A DNA stretch of 11,821 bases from Ruminococcus sp. AM22-13 (GTDB lineage Bacteria; Bacillota; Clostridia; Lachnospirales; Lachnospiraceae), in NCBI RefSeq assembly GCF_003471165.1, contig NZ_QRIL01000041.1, positions 11,215-23,035 on the forward strand, read 5' to 3'. How positions within the stretch are numbered: position 1 is the first letter of the stretch; each line of letters begins with the position of its first letter. Under the pieces are notes generated by a model. That model did no database searches. It was not told where the DNA came from and was given only the letters and a program-made list of their open reading frames with translations. Shown here piece after piece: positions 1 to 6,517 of this stretch. The position numbers were made by a program, and so were the translations under genes.

Positions 1-2
1 AA

Positions 3-206
3 AATGAATTAAATGATATTCAAAAGAAAATTATTAACATTCTTTCTATAGATGCTCGTCTACCGGCGGCAAAAATAGCAGAGGAATTATGCATTAGTAG
101 TCGAAGTGTAGAAAAAAATATAAGAAAACTGAAAGAATATGGTATACTCGTTCGACATGGTTCGCCTAGAAATGGATATTGGGAAATTACACAGAAATAT
201 GAGTAA
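3..206 (+). CDS. C-terminal winged-helix end of a truncated regulator or ATP-binding protein
   Basis: An open frame enters from the left edge and stops with TAA at 204-206, giving 67 residues with no start in the window. The visible part reads as a winged helix-turn-helix: a first helix (NDIQKKIINIL), a second helix and turn (AAKIAEELCISS), a recognition helix (RSVEKNIRKLKEYGIL), then a wing ending in RNGYWEI. This ending is typical of the C-terminus of AlbA_2/Schlafen-type ATP-binding proteins of Firmicutes, but other winged-helix regulators finish similarly, so the parent family is uncertain. The domain probably binds DNA. The next gene starts 32 nt downstream on the same strand, so the two may be co-transcribed. 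The rest of the protein lies outside the window. Confidence 0.6.
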   Translation, partial: NELNDIQKKIINILSIDARLPAAKIAEELCISSRSVEKNIRKLKEYGILVRHGSPRNGYWEITQKYE

Positions 207-238
207 AATTAATACCATGGAAGGAATAAATAGAAACA

Positions 239-1327
239 ATGAAACAAAAAGCAAATTACAGTTCTCAAATTTATGAATATTCATCCCGAACAAGAAACTT
301 GACAGCAGAAACTGTCGGGGTGGTCAAAGGTGAAAAATATTTTCCTGTTTTTAATGAAAATTTGGTGTTCAAACCACTTACAAAGTCTAAGCCATTTTCT
401 ACTCCTCTGTTTGCTTATGCAGAAGTATTCTGGTCGTGGGTGATTAATGAGTATTTTGTTTCTGCTCCGCAGTATCAGCTTGCCATTTGCAAAGACTATG
501 AGACGGAGACTGAGAAGTATTATGATTATGGAACTGTATGTCCGATGATCTACGGAAAAGGTGAACACCTGATGAATCTCTTGGAGTTCTTTCGGAAGTA
601 TCCGGGTGACAAAGTAAACATTAATGATTATGTAAATTATTGTCAGATGTTCTATGACTATACAGAGATACTGAACGCAGATTATTTCCAGACCCATCAG
701 GAACTGGCGGAGGAGCTGGCGATTCAGATATTGATCTCGGTTCTGAAAGGTGATCAGAATTACCATTATGAGAACATTGCATTTATATGCAATGAGGCAG
801 GCGAAATCCTGCGGCTGGCGCCGATGATCGATCATGAATTCTCCACGTATTTTATGTTCCCGGACAGTATGTCCAGGCATCTGTACTGGTTTGAGCAGTT
901 GCAGAGATCTATTGCAGGAAATGAGGTACAGCCAGATGAGTATGCAGATTTTACGAATGAGGAAGAACGCAGACTTATGGAAAAGAGTGCTACTTGTTTG
1001 CATGGAAATCTGGTTTATATTAAGGAACATTATCCGAAAGTAACCAAGCTGTTTCTGGAAAAACTGGACAAATTGGAAGCAGACCTTAGAGAAAATAAAG
1101 AAATGTTTTACATCCAGAAGAGCCAGAACTATCCGAATCATGCAAATTCCAATGCTTACCTGGCCGGTAAAGCCAGATATAAAGAACATGATGAAGAGAA
1201 AACTGCAATTTATGAAGCTAAGTATGGAGGAAGCGGAAAAGAGATACATTTTGATATCATAAACAGCCAGATTGTTTATGAAGTAAAGAAAACCATACAG
1301 CAGATGAAAACAATACTGATATCTTAA
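239..1327 (+). CDS. HipA-like kinase-fold protein, possibly a pseudokinase
   Basis: This 362-residue protein has no recognised name. It shows HipA-type Ser/Thr kinase landmarks in order: a strand with a candidate ATP-contacting Lys45 (NLVFKPL), a hinge-like stretch near residues 98-118, a catalytic-loop-like motif GDQNYHYEN at 171-179, and a metal-binding-loop equivalent APMIDHE at 194-200 with Asp198. In HipA the loop reads D-x-H-x-x-N; here His176 and Asn179 fit, but the catalytic Asp position is Asn174. The protein may therefore be weakly active, use Asp172 instead, or act as a pseudokinase. HipA proteins phosphorylate targets such as GltX, usually beside an HTH antitoxin; no classic HipB is visible, only the winged-helix end upstream. 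The start is the first ATG after an in-frame stop at 227; GGAAGG at 219-224 lies rather far upstream, making the ribosome site weak. It may be cytoplasmic, as no signal peptide or membrane helix is seen. Confidence 0.55.
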   Translation: MKQKANYSSQIYEYSSRTRNLTAETVGVVKGEKYFPVFNENLVFKPLTKSKPFSTPLFAYAEVFWSWVINEYFVSAPQYQLAICKDYETETEKYYDYGTVCPMIYGKGEHLMNLLEFFRKYPGDKVNINDYVNYCQMFYDYTEILNADYFQTHQELAEELAIQILISVLKGDQNYHYENIAFICNEAGEILRLAPMIDHEFSTYFMFPDSMSRHLYWFEQLQRSIAGNEVQPDEYADFTNEEERRLMEKSATCLHGNLVYIKEHYPKVTKLFLEKLDKLEADLRENKEMFYIQKSQNYPNHANSNAYLAGKARYKEHDEEKTAIYEAKYGGSGKEIHFDIINSQIVYEVKKTIQQMKTILIS

Positions 1328-1373
1328 AAAAGTATAAAATCTGTAGTAATGCCTGCATCAATCCAGATTCTTG

Positions 1374-1382
1374 TGCTATAAT
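1374..1382 (+). promoter_or_regulatory. Extended -10 promoter for degV
   Basis: TGC followed by TATAAT forms a perfect extended -10 element. The -35 position 17 nt upstream (1354-1359) is a poor match, which extended -10 promoters tolerate. Transcription would begin near 1389, leaving a leader of about 80 nt before degV. The upstream in-frame ATG at 1381 overlaps the -10 box and so cannot be the translation start of this transcript. Confidence 0.6.
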
Positions 1383-1424
1383 GTTTCTCGTTTATTTAAA
1401 AAGGAAAAATTATGTTTTAAAGGA

Positions 1425-1446
1425 ATGCGGATGTTTTTATCCGTAT
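1425..1446 (+). promoter_or_regulatory. Leader hairpin upstream of degV
   Basis: An 8-bp stem (ATGCGGAT, 1425-1432, with ATCCGTAT, 1439-1446, one G-U pair) encloses a 6-nt loop GTTTTT. It lies in the predicted 5' leader of degV, about 10 nt before the ribosome site AGGAGAGG. It could stabilise the message or tune ribosome access. No run of T follows it directly, so it is not a terminator. Function is unknown. Confidence 0.4.
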
Positions 1447-1470
1447 CACATGAATCAGGAGAGGTATATT

Positions 1471-2370
1471 ATGCAAAAGAAAGTTCAGATCGTCAGCGAT
1501 GGCTCGCTGGATCTTCCACAGGAACTTACGAGAGAAAAAGATATTGAAGTCGTTCCCTTTTATGTGTCTTTTGACAGTGAGACATATAAGAAAGAAGTAG
1601 TAGAAATCGGAATCCGGGATTTTTATCAGGAGATGGTGGATCATCCGGATGTATTTCCAAAATCATCTATGCCGTCAGTAGATGATTTTTATCATGCATT
1701 TGAGAAGAGTGCGAAAGAGAATATTCCGGTTATCTGTATTTGTATTACAAAGAAATTCAGTGGTTCTCTGCAGTCTGCAACAGTGGCAAAAGGGATGATT
1801 GAAGAGAAATATCCGCAGGCAAAGATTACAGTAATTGATTCTACAATAAATACAGTTCTTCAGGGACTTTTTGTGCTGGAAGCATGCAGACTGCGTGATA
1901 TGGGAATGGATTATGAAGAAATCATTGAAAAGATTCTTCCAATCCGTGAGACCGGACGTATTCTTTTTACAGTTGGAAGTATTGACTATCTGCAGCATGG
2001 CGGAAGAATCGGAAAGCTTGCAGGAATTGCAGCAGGTGCACTTGGAATCAAACCGATGATTACACTAAAAGAAGGCGAAATCTTCAGTTCCGGTTTAGCC
2101 AGAGGACGTGTCAGATCCATGAAGAAAGTCGTAGACATGACCAGAGAATATTTGGATGAAGTTAATGCAAAACCGGGAGAATACAGTTTCTGTATTGGTT
2201 ATGGATACGATTATGAAGAAGCAGTGAAGTTCCGTGAAATGCTGAAAAATCTGGTGAAAGAACGCCTTGGAATTGAAAAAATCGGAATCTATCAGATTGG
2301 AGCAACGATTGGAGTTCACACAGGCCCGTATCCGATTGGAATTGGGATTATTAAACATGCAGTTGACTAA
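1471..2370 (+). CDS. DegV family fatty-acid-binding protein
   Basis: The product has 299 residues, the normal size of DegV-family proteins, which bind a fatty acid between two domains; some members (FakB) present fatty acids to the kinase FakA for phosphorylation. Family motifs are present in order: N-terminal VSDGSLDLP (variant of the usual TDSTADLP), PKSSMPSVDDF, ITKKFSGSLQSA, VIDST, GGRIGKLAGIAAGALGIKP, and a C-terminal HTGPYPIGIG with His283. The start at 1471 is chosen because AGGAGAGG sits 6 nt upstream and the protein then begins at the family N-terminus; the longer frame back to 1381 would begin inside the promoter. The gene has its own extended -10 promoter and converges on the AraC-type regulator, with a strong hairpin between them. 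No fakA is visible here, so a role in fatty-acid incorporation is only a family inference. The cellular location should be cytoplasmic. Confidence 0.9.
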   Translation: MQKKVQIVSDGSLDLPQELTREKDIEVVPFYVSFDSETYKKEVVEIGIRDFYQEMVDHPDVFPKSSMPSVDDFYHAFEKSAKENIPVICICITKKFSGSLQSATVAKGMIEEKYPQAKITVIDSTINTVLQGLFVLEACRLRDMGMDYEEIIEKILPIRETGRILFTVGSIDYLQHGGRIGKLAGIAAGALGIKPMITLKEGEIFSSGLARGRVRSMKKVVDMTREYLDEVNAKPGEYSFCIGYGYDYEEAVKFREMLKNLVKERLGIEKIGIYQIGATIGVHTGPYPIGIGIIKHAVD

Positions 2371-2407
2371 AATTGCAATTGTATTATTGAAAATGAAACG
2401 ATTAAAG

Positions 2408-2446
2408 AGCTTATTCTGGAAGAAATAATTCTTACCAGAATAAGCT
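2408..2446. terminator. Long hairpin between convergent genes, probable terminator
   Basis: Perfect 12-nt arms (AGCTTATTCTGG, 2408-2419; CCAGAATAAGCT, 2435-2446) continue inward as AAGAA/TTCTT with a single bulged A at 2434 and an ATAA tetraloop, about 17 paired positions in all. It lies between the 3' ends of degV (plus) and the AraC-type regulator (minus). The T run on the plus strand (TTTTTT, 2462-2467) comes some 15 nt after the stem, so it is not a textbook intrinsic terminator. Its placement still suggests a shared 3'-end structure for both genes. Confidence 0.5.
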
Positions 2447-2500
2447 GGATTTGAAATATAGTTTTTTATAATGTAGCACGTGTAAAATAACGATAATGTA

Positions 2501-4867
2501 TTAATCAATCTGTATAAACATCACCTCATGCTCTTGTAATAATTCCTGTATAATAAGAGTCTTATTTTCTGCAAGGATAGTTTCGTTTTTTCTATGAGGA
2601 ATACTGCACCGTTTCAGATAGGAAATTTCGTTTAAGGTCAGTTGTAGATCTGTTCCCAGATGTCTCCATTCATCAAGGATACTGCCAGATTCTGGACCAA
2701 AAATCTGCTTACGGACATGATAGTCTCGGTTTTGTACTCCCTGAAGAGTGAGGGTGATTTCCAAAGCATCATGATTACTGAAAATCTTTTGATCATCATT
2801 CATCTCAATCGTAGATTCATCTCTTGAATAGTATTCATAATTCAATGATTTATTATTAAAAAGAATAATAGCAAAGTGATCAAGACCATTCTTTGTAACA
2901 ATGTAATGACTGCCTCGTTCAACCAGATAATTGTATAATTGTTTGAAGAAAAGTAATGCATAATAAGGTGGCTTACAAAATCCGTCTGAACTGATCAGAC
3001 CACATGCTCCGTTCAGAATTCGCTTTGCATCAAAATCTCCGGCAAAGATATCACTTGCATGCCAGTAACAAACATAGTCTACTTCGCCAAGTGAATCTGT
3101 CATCTGTTTTATCATAATTGCTGCTTTGGCAGCCATATCATTAAATGAATTCCTTTGTATAAAACTAAGATTCCATTCCATTACAACAATGGGACATTCA
3201 GGAAAATGGACTTCCTCCAGAACAGAATGGATATAAGCAAGATCATCAGAAAAGAAGGTATCAATATTTTGCCGTATGGCATTCATTTTTGTAGGCTGTT
3301 CTGCTTCGCGGTAAGGAAAAGAATTTATAGTTATAAAATCTGGCATATGTTTTGCATTTGTCCATTCACGGTAGAAGTTTACGATACTGTCTTTATGCAG
3401 GGAGGGACTGTAGCTGACGCCGCCTACAGGAGCATTTGGGATTATTTTTCGTACAGTTTCAAAAAAATTGTCCCATATGTCTACAAAATTTCCAGGAATA
3501 CCGATTAAGGTTTGTTTATAGACATAATACCAAATCATAAACTTCCAGTTTGATACTTCTTTTAGACCGTATCTATTGATGACATGCATAAGAATTTTTT
3601 CAACGATACTATTAAATTGTTGCGAATCAGAAAAGATACGGATAATGGATATTTCCTGAATTTCGCTTAATTTTTTCAGCATTTTCAGGATTTGATTATC
3701 GAAGACAATCAAGGGGCATATTCCGTTTTCAACAAGGGAATCTAAAATATAGTCCAAATTAACAAAATTTAACTGATCTAGCTGCTCCTGATTAATGAGA
3801 CCAAATTCAGGGGAGAAAAGTCCATTAATACATCCATATTCAAAATCAAGATTACGTTTTAAAAATTGAATCTGCCGTTGAAATGTTCCAGAAAGAAGTC
3901 GGGATGCAAAACCAAGATATAGCATAGTTCCCCAGGGATTATGGATTTCCTTACCTCTGGTACAGTCAATAACAGCTGACTGAAGCCTTATTTTCTGCTC
4001 CTTGACTACAACCATCCGGGTTTTGGAACGATATTTATTCAGCATGGCGGAAATTTGAGATGGATTCTGTACATCTGGATTATCTTTTCGAATTGCCTCC
4101 TGTTGACGGTATTCACTTGGGGAAAGATTATAATTTTGTCTGAAAATTTTATTAAATTGAGAAGCAGTTGAAAACCCATTGTTAAGTGCGATATTGGAAA
4201 CCGGCATCTGACTTCCAGTCAGATCAGAAACAGCGTGCTGAAGGCGGACTTTTGTAACGTACTGCACAAATGTAATGCCGGTATTTTTTTTAAACAGACG
4301 AGATAAGGAAGTAGGAGCAATATGGATCTGTTCGGAAACAGACGGAAGCGAAAGCGGTTCAGAAAAGTGCTCTGCAATATACGAAAAAACAGGATCAAGC
4401 CGTTCTTCAGAGCTTTCAGATAAAGGCTGGTTATCTGAGAGCATAAAAGAATGAATCAGATGATCGCAGATCTTATACAGAATGCTTAGTTTTTTTGCAT
4501 TCATTCCGTTGATTTCAAGTGCATACTCACCCAGCAGATCATAGAGCATATATTGAAGCTGCTCATATTTTACGCTGGAATATTGAACACTGCAACAGCG
4601 AAAATGTGGCAGATGTGTATTTGTCAACTGGCGAAACAGTTCTGCGCGTACATAAATAGCAAGTAAAAAAGCAGAGGGTTGGTTTTGAAGCTTAAAATGT
4701 CGGTTTCCATTGATCATAAGAACATCTTTTGGATTCATGTGGAGTGTTTCTGAAGCAAGATGAACATGGCAGCTGCCGCGAATAACATATAATAGAAGAT
4801 ATTCATTTTGAATAGTGTCGATGGTGACAGGTCCATTATAAAATTTGACATTGAAATTATATACCAT
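2501..4867 (-). CDS. AraC family regulator fused to a degenerate GH39-like domain
   Basis: The 788-residue product has three parts. Residues 1 to about 120 look like a cupin-type AraC sensor. Residues about 156-256 are an AraC DNA-binding domain with both helix-turn-helix units and the ending GFSTASQFNKIFRQNYNLSPSEYR. From about residue 300 onward there is a TIM-barrel resembling family 39 glycosidases (beta-xylosidase type), followed by a beta-rich C-terminus. In the barrel, the nucleophile-type motif VVMEWN keeps Glu564, but the usual F-E-V-W-N-E-P acid/base motif reads FMIWYYV, with Tyr448 in the Glu position. The barrel is therefore probably a ligand sensor, not an enzyme. The start is the ATG at 4867, with AGGAG 8 nt upstream and a consensus promoter behind it; a longer frame to 5002 begins upstream of the promoter. 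It diverges from the symporter-GH43-symporter genes, which it probably controls in response to a pentose oligosaccharide. It is likely cytoplasmic. Confidence 0.85.
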   Translation of the reverse strand: MVYNFNVKFYNGPVTIDTIQNEYLLLYVIRGSCHVHLASETLHMNPKDVLMINGNRHFKLQNQPSAFLLAIYVRAELFRQLTNTHLPHFRCCSVQYSSVKYEQLQYMLYDLLGEYALEINGMNAKKLSILYKICDHLIHSFMLSDNQPLSESSEERLDPVFSYIAEHFSEPLSLPSVSEQIHIAPTSLSRLFKKNTGITFVQYVTKVRLQHAVSDLTGSQMPVSNIALNNGFSTASQFNKIFRQNYNLSPSEYRQQEAIRKDNPDVQNPSQISAMLNKYRSKTRMVVVKEQKIRLQSAVIDCTRGKEIHNPWGTMLYLGFASRLLSGTFQRQIQFLKRNLDFEYGCINGLFSPEFGLINQEQLDQLNFVNLDYILDSLVENGICPLIVFDNQILKMLKKLSEIQEISIIRIFSDSQQFNSIVEKILMHVINRYGLKEVSNWKFMIWYYVYKQTLIGIPGNFVDIWDNFFETVRKIIPNAPVGGVSYSPSLHKDSIVNFYREWTNAKHMPDFITINSFPYREAEQPTKMNAIRQNIDTFFSDDLAYIHSVLEEVHFPECPIVVMEWNLSFIQRNSFNDMAAKAAIMIKQMTDSLGEVDYVCYWHASDIFAGDFDAKRILNGACGLISSDGFCKPPYYALLFFKQLYNYLVERGSHYIVTKNGLDHFAIILFNNKSLNYEYYSRDESTIEMNDDQKIFSNHDALEITLTLQGVQNRDYHVRKQIFGPESGSILDEWRHLGTDLQLTLNEISYLKRCSIPHRKNETILAENKTLIIQELLQEHEVMFIQID

Positions 4868-4935
4868 ATGTATTTCTCCTAAGACAGTAAGTTTTTGCCT
4901 GTTTATTTTATGAGTAGATTTGCTTATTTGGATAA

Positions 4936-4961
4936 TGACAAAATATGACAATCTACTTGTC
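4936..4961. promoter_or_regulatory. Repeated TGACAA motifs at the regulator's transcription start
   Basis: TGACAA occurs at 4936-4941 and 4946-4951, exactly 10 bp apart and so on the same face of the helix. An inverted copy TTGTC follows at 4957-4961, making a GACAA-5 nt-TTGTC dyad with the second copy. The cluster overlaps the expected start of the regulator transcript, just beyond its -10 box, a usual place for a repressive or autoregulatory operator. The binding protein is not known; the adjacent AraC-type protein is the obvious candidate. Confidence 0.4.
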
Positions 4962-4963
4962 TT

Positions 4964-4992
4964 ATTATAACAATAAGAATGAAAATAGTCAA
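4964..4992 (-). promoter_or_regulatory. Consensus promoter of the AraC/GH39-like regulator
   Basis: On the minus strand, TTGACT (plus coordinates 4987-4992) and TATAAT (4964-4969) are separated by exactly 17 nt, a near-perfect housekeeping promoter. Transcription would start near 4957, giving a leader of roughly 90 nt before the ATG at 4867. This shows that translation cannot begin at the upstream in-frame ATG at 5002. Confidence 0.8.
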
Positions 4993-5010
4993 TTTTAATC
5001 AAAAGATAGC

Positions 5011-5069
5011 AAGAAAAAGATGGATAAAATAAAGAAAACAGAGACTGTATTTACTAAAATATAGACAGT
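5011..5069. promoter_or_regulatory. Candidate activator region upstream of symporter 1
   Basis: Two AAGAAAA elements begin at 5011 and 5032, 21 bp (two helical turns) apart, a spacing seen for half-sites of AraC-type regulators. Next to them ACTGT (5044-5048) and ACAGT (5065-5069) form an inverted repeat. No convincing plus-strand -35/-10 pair was found between 4990 and 5116, in keeping with a promoter that depends on an activator. The A-rich composition makes chance repeats likely, so this is only a candidate. Confidence 0.25.
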
Positions 5070-5116
5070 TCAAAGAACAGGTAATGATCACTTTTTAAGA
5101 AAGGAGTTTATGTGAC

Positions 5117-6517
5117 ATGAAACCTCAAGAAACGAAAGCTGTAAGTGACCCGGCAGCGGTCAAATTATCTCTGGCCCAGAAAATTGGTTATGGAATGGGT
5201 GAAGCGGGAAGTACTCTTTCCTTTACAATGATCGGCTCTTATCTGACAGTATTTTATTCAGATGTTGTCGGACTGGCACCGGCTGTTATTTCTGTTATTA
5301 TGCTGATTGCAAGAATATGGCAGGCTCTCTGCGATCCTATTTTTGGTGGTATAGCTGAGAATACCCGTTCAAAATATGGAAGGTACAGACCATACTTACT
5401 GTATGTATCACCGATTCTGGCAATTTTCAGTACATTGACATTTCTTAATCTGAATATACCGGATAGTGCAAAAGCTTTCTGGTGCATTTTTACTTATATT
5501 GGATGCTGTACAGCATATTCATTTGCAAATGGTGCAGTAGCATGTGTTGTTAATTCTCTGACATCAATTAATTCAGAACGTGTTTCTGCAAATGCAGTAA
5601 AAGGTGTTATTTCAAGCATTTTTGGTATTATTGTAAATGCAGTCACCATGCCGATGCTGATGAAATTTGGTGGCGGAAATACAAATTCTGCAAAAGGATA
5701 CTTTTTTACTGTATTAATTTTTTCAATTGTTTCAATCCCATGTTTCATGATTTGCTTTAAGTCAACAAAAGAAGTAATTGGCGGTGGCAGTGTATCAGGG
5801 GAAAGAACAAATCCACTCGTTATGATTGGCTCCTCATTCAAAAATGCTTTAAAAGACTGGAATGTTGCATGGTTGGTTATTGCAATGATTCTGTATCTGA
5901 CAGGTGTTTTTGGAAGAATTGGCGTTATGGTTTACTATTTTATCTATGTACTTGGAGAACCTATGGGTATGGCATCTTTTGGAACTGCCATGACTGTTGG
6001 TATGCTGGTTGTTAATTTCTATACTCCATATTTACTGAATCATATTGATAAAAAACTGGTTGGTGTTCTGTCATGTATTCTTCAGGCCGGCTGTTGTATT
6101 GCGTTCTTCTTTATGGGAGAAGCACATGCTTCAGTTCTTCTTGTTGCAGGCGTAGGCTTGATATATGGCGCAACCAACATGGTTGGTCTTGTTTCAGTAG
6201 GACTGGTTGGTGAGCTGATCGATGACAACTGGATTCGAACAGGAAAACGTTCCGATGGTATGATTGTTACAGTTATTTCTTTTTCAACAAAGATTGGAAA
6301 TGCTATTGGTGGTGCGATAGGTATTGTTGTTCTGGGTGCTGTTGGATTTGTGGCGAATTCTACCATGTCTGCTGAAATACTGACCAAAATGAATGCAGTT
6401 ATTAACTTCGGACCTGCAATCTGCTTCCTGGCAGCTATTATTCCATTTTTAATGATCCGTATGACAAATAAAAAAGGTAAAGAAAATGAACAGAAATTAA
6501 AGGAGATGAACAAATGA
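5117..6517 (+). CDS. GPH family sugar:cation symporter 1 (altered cation site)
   Basis: This 466-residue membrane protein has the length and about twelve hydrophobic segments of glycoside-pentoside-hexuronide symporters (MelB/XynP type). Family signs include YGMGEAG near residue 25, ARIWQALCDP at 65-74, the loop ENTRSKYGRYRP at 81-92, and the late-helix STKIGNAIGG with Lys392 matching the conserved MelB Lys377. At residue 69 it has Gln where MelB has the cation-binding Asp55 and where symporter 2 here has Asp; Asp73 (MelB Asp59) is kept. Cation coupling may therefore differ. The likely cargo is a xylo- or arabino-oligosaccharide, inferred from the GH43 gene with which it overlaps by 4 nt (ATGA). 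AAGGAG at 5101-5106 is 10 nt before the start. It is the first gene divergent from the AraC/GH39-like regulator and is probably its target. Exact substrate is unknown. Confidence 0.88.
   Translation: MKPQETKAVSDPAAVKLSLAQKIGYGMGEAGSTLSFTMIGSYLTVFYSDVVGLAPAVISVIMLIARIWQALCDPIFGGIAENTRSKYGRYRPYLLYVSPILAIFSTLTFLNLNIPDSAKAFWCIFTYIGCCTAYSFANGAVACVVNSLTSINSERVSANAVKGVISSIFGIIVNAVTMPMLMKFGGGNTNSAKGYFFTVLIFSIVSIPCFMICFKSTKEVIGGGSVSGERTNPLVMIGSSFKNALKDWNVAWLVIAMILYLTGVFGRIGVMVYYFIYVLGEPMGMASFGTAMTVGMLVVNFYTPYLLNHIDKKLVGVLSCILQAGCCIAFFFMGEAHASVLLVAGVGLIYGATNMVGLVSVGLVGELIDDNWIRTGKRSDGMIVTVISFSTKIGNAIGGAIGIVVLGAVGFVANSTMSAEILTKMNAVINFGPAICFLAAIIPFLMIRMTNKKGKENEQKLKEMNK

Noticed and set aside
281..1249. 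322-codon open frame on the minus strand opposite the HipA-like gene
   Set aside because: Translation is rich in Ile/Phe/Cys without domain pattern or a suitable ribosome site; it mirrors codon bias of the plus-strand gene.
1381..1470. Longer N-terminus for the DegV protein
   Set aside because: The ATG at 1381 overlaps the -10 box; the ATG at 1471 has a good ribosome site and matches the family start.
3155..3508. 117-codon plus-strand frame inside the regulator gene
   Set aside because: Antisense to the conserved barrel-coding region, with no ribosome site or recognisable domain.
4868..5002. Longer N-terminus for the AraC-type regulator
   Set aside because: The region contains the gene's own TTGACT/TATAAT promoter; the ATG at 4867 has a proper ribosome site.
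4868..5116. Catabolite-response (cre) element in the divergent spacer
   Set aside because: No sequence with the needed central CG and flanking TG/CA pattern was found.
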